Shown: positions 41,916-44,191 of the stretch, piece after piece
Layout: each line of letters starts with the position of its first letter
How positions within the stretch are numbered: the stretch's first letter is position 1
Assembly: GCA_021443545.1 (NCBI GenBank)
Contig: JABUTU010000007.1
Location: 1 to 44,191, forward strand
DNA length: 44,191 nt
From: Marinilabiliaceae bacterium
Lineage (GTDB): Bacteria > Bacteroidota > Bacteroidia > Bacteroidales > Marinilabiliaceae
Direction of reading: 5' to 3'
Position numbers and translations under genes: made by a program
The notes under the pieces: generated by a model
Told to the model about the DNA's origin: nothing
Database searches by the model: none
Seen by the model: only the letters and a program-made list of their open reading frames with translations

Positions 41916-43973
41916 ATGATTAGTGAAAAGACTACAGAGCGTATTAAGAGCGAGGCTGAAGCAAAGATTGTTGACATTATCTCTGATTATGTAAAGCTAC
42001 AGAAAAGAGGCGCCAACTACGTAGGCTGTTGTCCTTTCCACAACGAAAAAACAGGTTCTTTCTATGTCTCCGCAACTAAAAGCATATACAAGTGTTTCGG
42101 TTGTGGCAAAGCTGGCAATGCCATAACATTCGTTATGGAACATGACCACCTATCATTCCCAGAGGCTCTGCGCTCTCTTGCCAATCGCTTTGGTATCGAG
42201 ATAGAAGAGAAAGCAGAGAGTCAGGAGGAGAAGGAACGACGCACCCACAAAGAGAGTCTGATGTTGATTTGCGACTACGTCGGAAAGGAGTTTGAAAAGG
42301 CTCTGTGGGAGAGTCAAGAGGGTCAGACTCTCGGTCTGGGATATTTCAGGCATAGGGGTCTGACGGATGAGACTATTCGTAAGTTCCACCTTGGCTACTC
42401 ACCACAACAGAGAACGTACATAACCACTCGATGCCAGAATGAGGGATATAAACTTGAGAATCTGGTCGATGCAGGCGTAACAATATGCGGAGAGAATAAC
42501 TACACTTCCGACAGATATCGCGACCGTGTCACATTCCCTATAATGAATGTCTCAGGTAAGATTATTGGTTTCGCAGGTCGCATCGTAGTCAACAAAGAGA
42601 ATACTGGCAAGTATATTAATAGCCCCGAGACAGAACTATACCATAAGAGCGATGTTCTCTTCGGCCTTAATATCGCCAAAGAGTCTATCTCGAAAGAGAA
42701 TAACTGCTTTCTTGCAGAGGGATATATGGATATAATATCGATGCATCAGGCAGGTATAACCAATATCGTTGCTCCATGTGGTACCGCCTTGACTGAAGGT
42801 CAGATTTCACTCATAAAACGCTTTACAAATAACGTCACCCTCATCAACGATAGCGATAAAGCCGGTATCAGCGGAAGCATGAAAGATATCGATTTGTTCC
42901 TTAAGAATGGGATGAATGTTAAGGTCATCATACTCCCTACAAAAGACCCTGATGAATTTGCCCAGTCTCATAATCTTGACGAAATAAAGGACTTTTTCTC
43001 AAAAAATGAACTCTCAATACCCGCTTTTAAGGCTCGTGTCCTACTACAAGAGGCTCAAAACGACCCACTTAAACTAACCGCTGCCGCAACAAATATTGTC
43101 AAGTCTATCTCATACGTTCAAGACCGGGTATTACGTGAATTATACATCAAAGAGAGCTCAAAACTTCTGAATGTCAGCGAGAATACTCTCTATTCCACAT
43201 TGAGAGATATGATGGGACAAAATGCCAGGGAGGCTGTCTCCATCATAGAACGCGATAATAAGATGAGATATTCATATCAACCACAGTATCAAACTATACC
43301 TGCAAGTAACACCCAACAATTCGGACAACCAGCCACTTCCCAGAAGTCCAGCCAACAGGCTGAAGTGGATATGCGTAAGCATAACAATCCTTTTTGGGCT
43401 GAAGAGCATGAATTAATGAGGTTTTTCATGTGCTATATGGAAAAGCAAATAATCACAGATGAAAAAGAAGAGAGTGTCTCTGTTGGAGATTACATTACTG
43501 AAGCGCTGTATAACGACCAATACCAAAGTTTAAACCCTCTTTTCAATACCATATTTGAGATATATCGCAATTCCGATAAGGGTAACATAACACAAAACAC
43601 TTATCTATCCTGCCCCGACCCAGAAATAGCTCAGCTCGCTGTTAATATGACAACACCAACAACAACACTTTCACGACTCTTTCAGAAAAAGAATGGTGAA
43701 AACAGTTCTTTACGGGAGAAAGATAACGTTGCAGAAAAGACAACTGACAATGAACCTGAAAATGAAGAAGAAAAACATCTCAACGAATATGTTCCCTTCG
43801 CGGTCAATCAGATACGATTCAGAATTGTAGAGAAAAAGATTGAGGAACTTACAAATGAGATAACCAATGCCGATTCGGAATCGGTTGTAGAGATGATGAG
43901 GAACATGCAACTATGGATGGAGGTAAAACAGAACCTTGCAAAGAAATTAGGAGAACGTATATCTTTCAGGTAG
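41916..43973 (+). CDS. dnaG: DNA primase
   Basis: Synthesises RNA primers for replication. The zinc-binding domain has C39-P-F-H42 and C60-F-G-C63. The RNA polymerase core follows, including GYSPQQRTYI and FPIMNVSGKIIGFAGRIV; the TOPRIM part has LAEGYMDIISMHQAG (catalytic Glu) and LINDSDKAG (metal-binding Asp pair). Length 685 residues is normal for Bacteroidetes. The C-terminal 200 residues are variable with a Gln/Ser-rich linker (about 455-480) before the putative helicase-binding part. It starts 5 bases after the MBOAT gene, so it may be read through from the acylation operon. Confidence 0.98.
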   Translation: MISEKTTERIKSEAEAKIVDIISDYVKLQKRGANYVGCCPFHNEKTGSFYVSATKSIYKCFGCGKAGNAITFVMEHDHLSFPEALRSLANRFGIEIEEKAESQEEKERRTHKESLMLICDYVGKEFEKALWESQEGQTLGLGYFRHRGLTDETIRKFHLGYSPQQRTYITTRCQNEGYKLENLVDAGVTICGENNYTSDRYRDRVTFPIMNVSGKIIGFAGRIVVNKENTGKYINSPETELYHKSDVLFGLNIAKESISKENNCFLAEGYMDIISMHQAGITNIVAPCGTALTEGQISLIKRFTNNVTLINDSDKAGISGSMKDIDLFLKNGMNVKVIILPTKDPDEFAQSHNLDEIKDFFSKNELSIPAFKARVLLQEAQNDPLKLTAAATNIVKSISYVQDRVLRELYIKESSKLLNVSENTLYSTLRDMMGQNAREAVSIIERDNKMRYSYQPQYQTIPASNTQQFGQPATSQKSSQQAEVDMRKHNNPFWAEEHELMRFFMCYMEKQIITDEKEESVSVGDYITEALYNDQYQSLNPLFNTIFEIYRNSDKGNITQNTYLSCPDPEIAQLAVNMTTPTTTLSRLFQKKNGENSSLREKDNVAEKTTDNEPENEEEKHLNEYVPFAVNQIRFRIVEKKIEELTNEITNADSESVVEMMRNMQLWMEVKQNLAKKLGERISFR

Positions 43974-43974
43974 T

Positions 43975-44012
43975 ACACCCTCTAACTCTCCCCTAATCAC
44001 ACCCTCTCAACT
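43975..44012. repeat. imperfect short direct repeat between dnaG and the end gene
   Basis: ACACCCTCTAACT (43975-43987) recurs as ACACCCTCTCAACT (43999-44012) across the convergent gene ends. No target-site or transposon context is visible. Confidence 0.5.
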
Positions 44013-44191
44013 ATCCACGTATCGATATTACGCGTTGCGTTGTCGAAGCCCACTCCGACCTTCATCAGCTGCTTGCCTGACGCGAGGAAGGCATCGGTGT
44101 AGTGACTATCCTCAATCTGCTTCAAGGCCTCTTCGGCGGTGCCCTGTCCAACCTTGAACTCCATGACGTAGATGTAGTCGGGTGTCTCTAC
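43997..44191 (-). CDS. C-terminal fragment of a DUF1703/PD-(D/E)XK protein
   Basis: The last 64 codons of a gene running off the window edge. The translation contains TPDYIYVMEFKVGQGTAEEA, with the D...ExK catalytic pattern of the PD-(D/E)XK nuclease fold, then ALKQIEDSHY, DAFLASGKQL and the end RNIDTWIVERV. This matches the C-terminal domain of the AAA-ATPase-like/DUF1703 proteins that occur in many copies in Bacteroidales genomes. Their substrate is unknown. It appears GC-richer than dnaG beside it, which hints at a separate history. The N-terminal ATPase part is outside the window. Confidence 0.8.
   Translation of the reverse strand, partial: VETPDYIYVMEFKVGQGTAEEALKQIEDSHYTDAFLASGKQLMKVGVGFDNATRNIDTWIVERV

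Noticed and set aside
1-44191. CRISPR array, insertion sequence or prophage
   Set aside because: No regularly spaced repeats, transposase, integrase or phage structural gene is visible on either strand.

Overview
The window reads as a chromosomal segment of a Bacteroidales bacterium (Bacteroides/Prevotella-like gut or oral anaerobe). Evidence: a SusC/SusD pair, an NVEAL-type small protein beside a 6-bladed propeller lipoprotein, Bacteroidetes-style promoters (TTTG-N19-TAnnTTTG), mostly A-rich rather than Shine-Dalgarno start contexts, and the gene order rplM-rpsI-rpsB-tsf. I see no phage, insertion sequence or CRISPR array, and no gene-free stretch longer than about 270 bases. Layout, left to right: (1) 1-2523, plus strand: a leader, an NVEAL-like secreted small protein, a 6-bladed beta-propeller lipoprotein and a CxxC thioredoxin-fold protein, with a 14-bp perfect hairpin between the first two genes. 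(2) 2690-7460, minus: membrane pyrophosphatase, then the gpsA-pgi pair, each unit ending in a clear intrinsic terminator; a short promoter-hairpin-uORF region lies upstream of gpsA. (3) 7727-17646, minus: a seven-gene operon made of a DUF4369-type lipoprotein followed by three tandem copies of a two-gene cassette. Each cassette has a multi-membrane-span protein with a helical-repeat C-terminus (DUF6057-like) followed by a lipoprotein beta-propeller (PD40/TolB-like) carrying a conserved CxxCH haem-attachment motif. This is the best candidate for an undescribed system here. (4) 17796-24369, minus: SusC, SusD and a lipoprotein with two near-identical Trp-rich domains; no glycoside hydrolase is present, so the substrate is unknown. 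(5) 24599-27705, minus: the ribosomal-protein operon rplM-rpsI-rpsB-tsf with a textbook promoter and a ~230-nt structured leader. (6) 27694-29182: HAD phosphatase and TatD hydrolase on the minus strand, then tRNA-Ile(CAU) with its own promoter and terminator on the plus strand. (7) 29199-41910: an envelope-polysaccharide region with two plus-strand glycosyltransferases, a minus-strand operon (Wzi-like outer-membrane protein, MsbA-like ABC exporter, two glycosyltransferases), then a plus-strand operon of two SGNH esterase-like proteins and an MBOAT O-acyltransferase, which together look like a glycan O-acylation module. (8) dnaG primase follows directly, and the window ends in the C-terminal fragment of a PD-(D/E)XK (DUF1703-type) protein on the minus strand. 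Functional linkage: regions 3 and 4 may form one nutrient or redox locus, since both are minus-strand, adjacent and envelope-directed. Region 7 is a coherent pathway for building, exporting and O-acylating a surface glycan. The housekeeping blocks separate these accessory modules. All functional names come from reading motifs by eye; no search was run.
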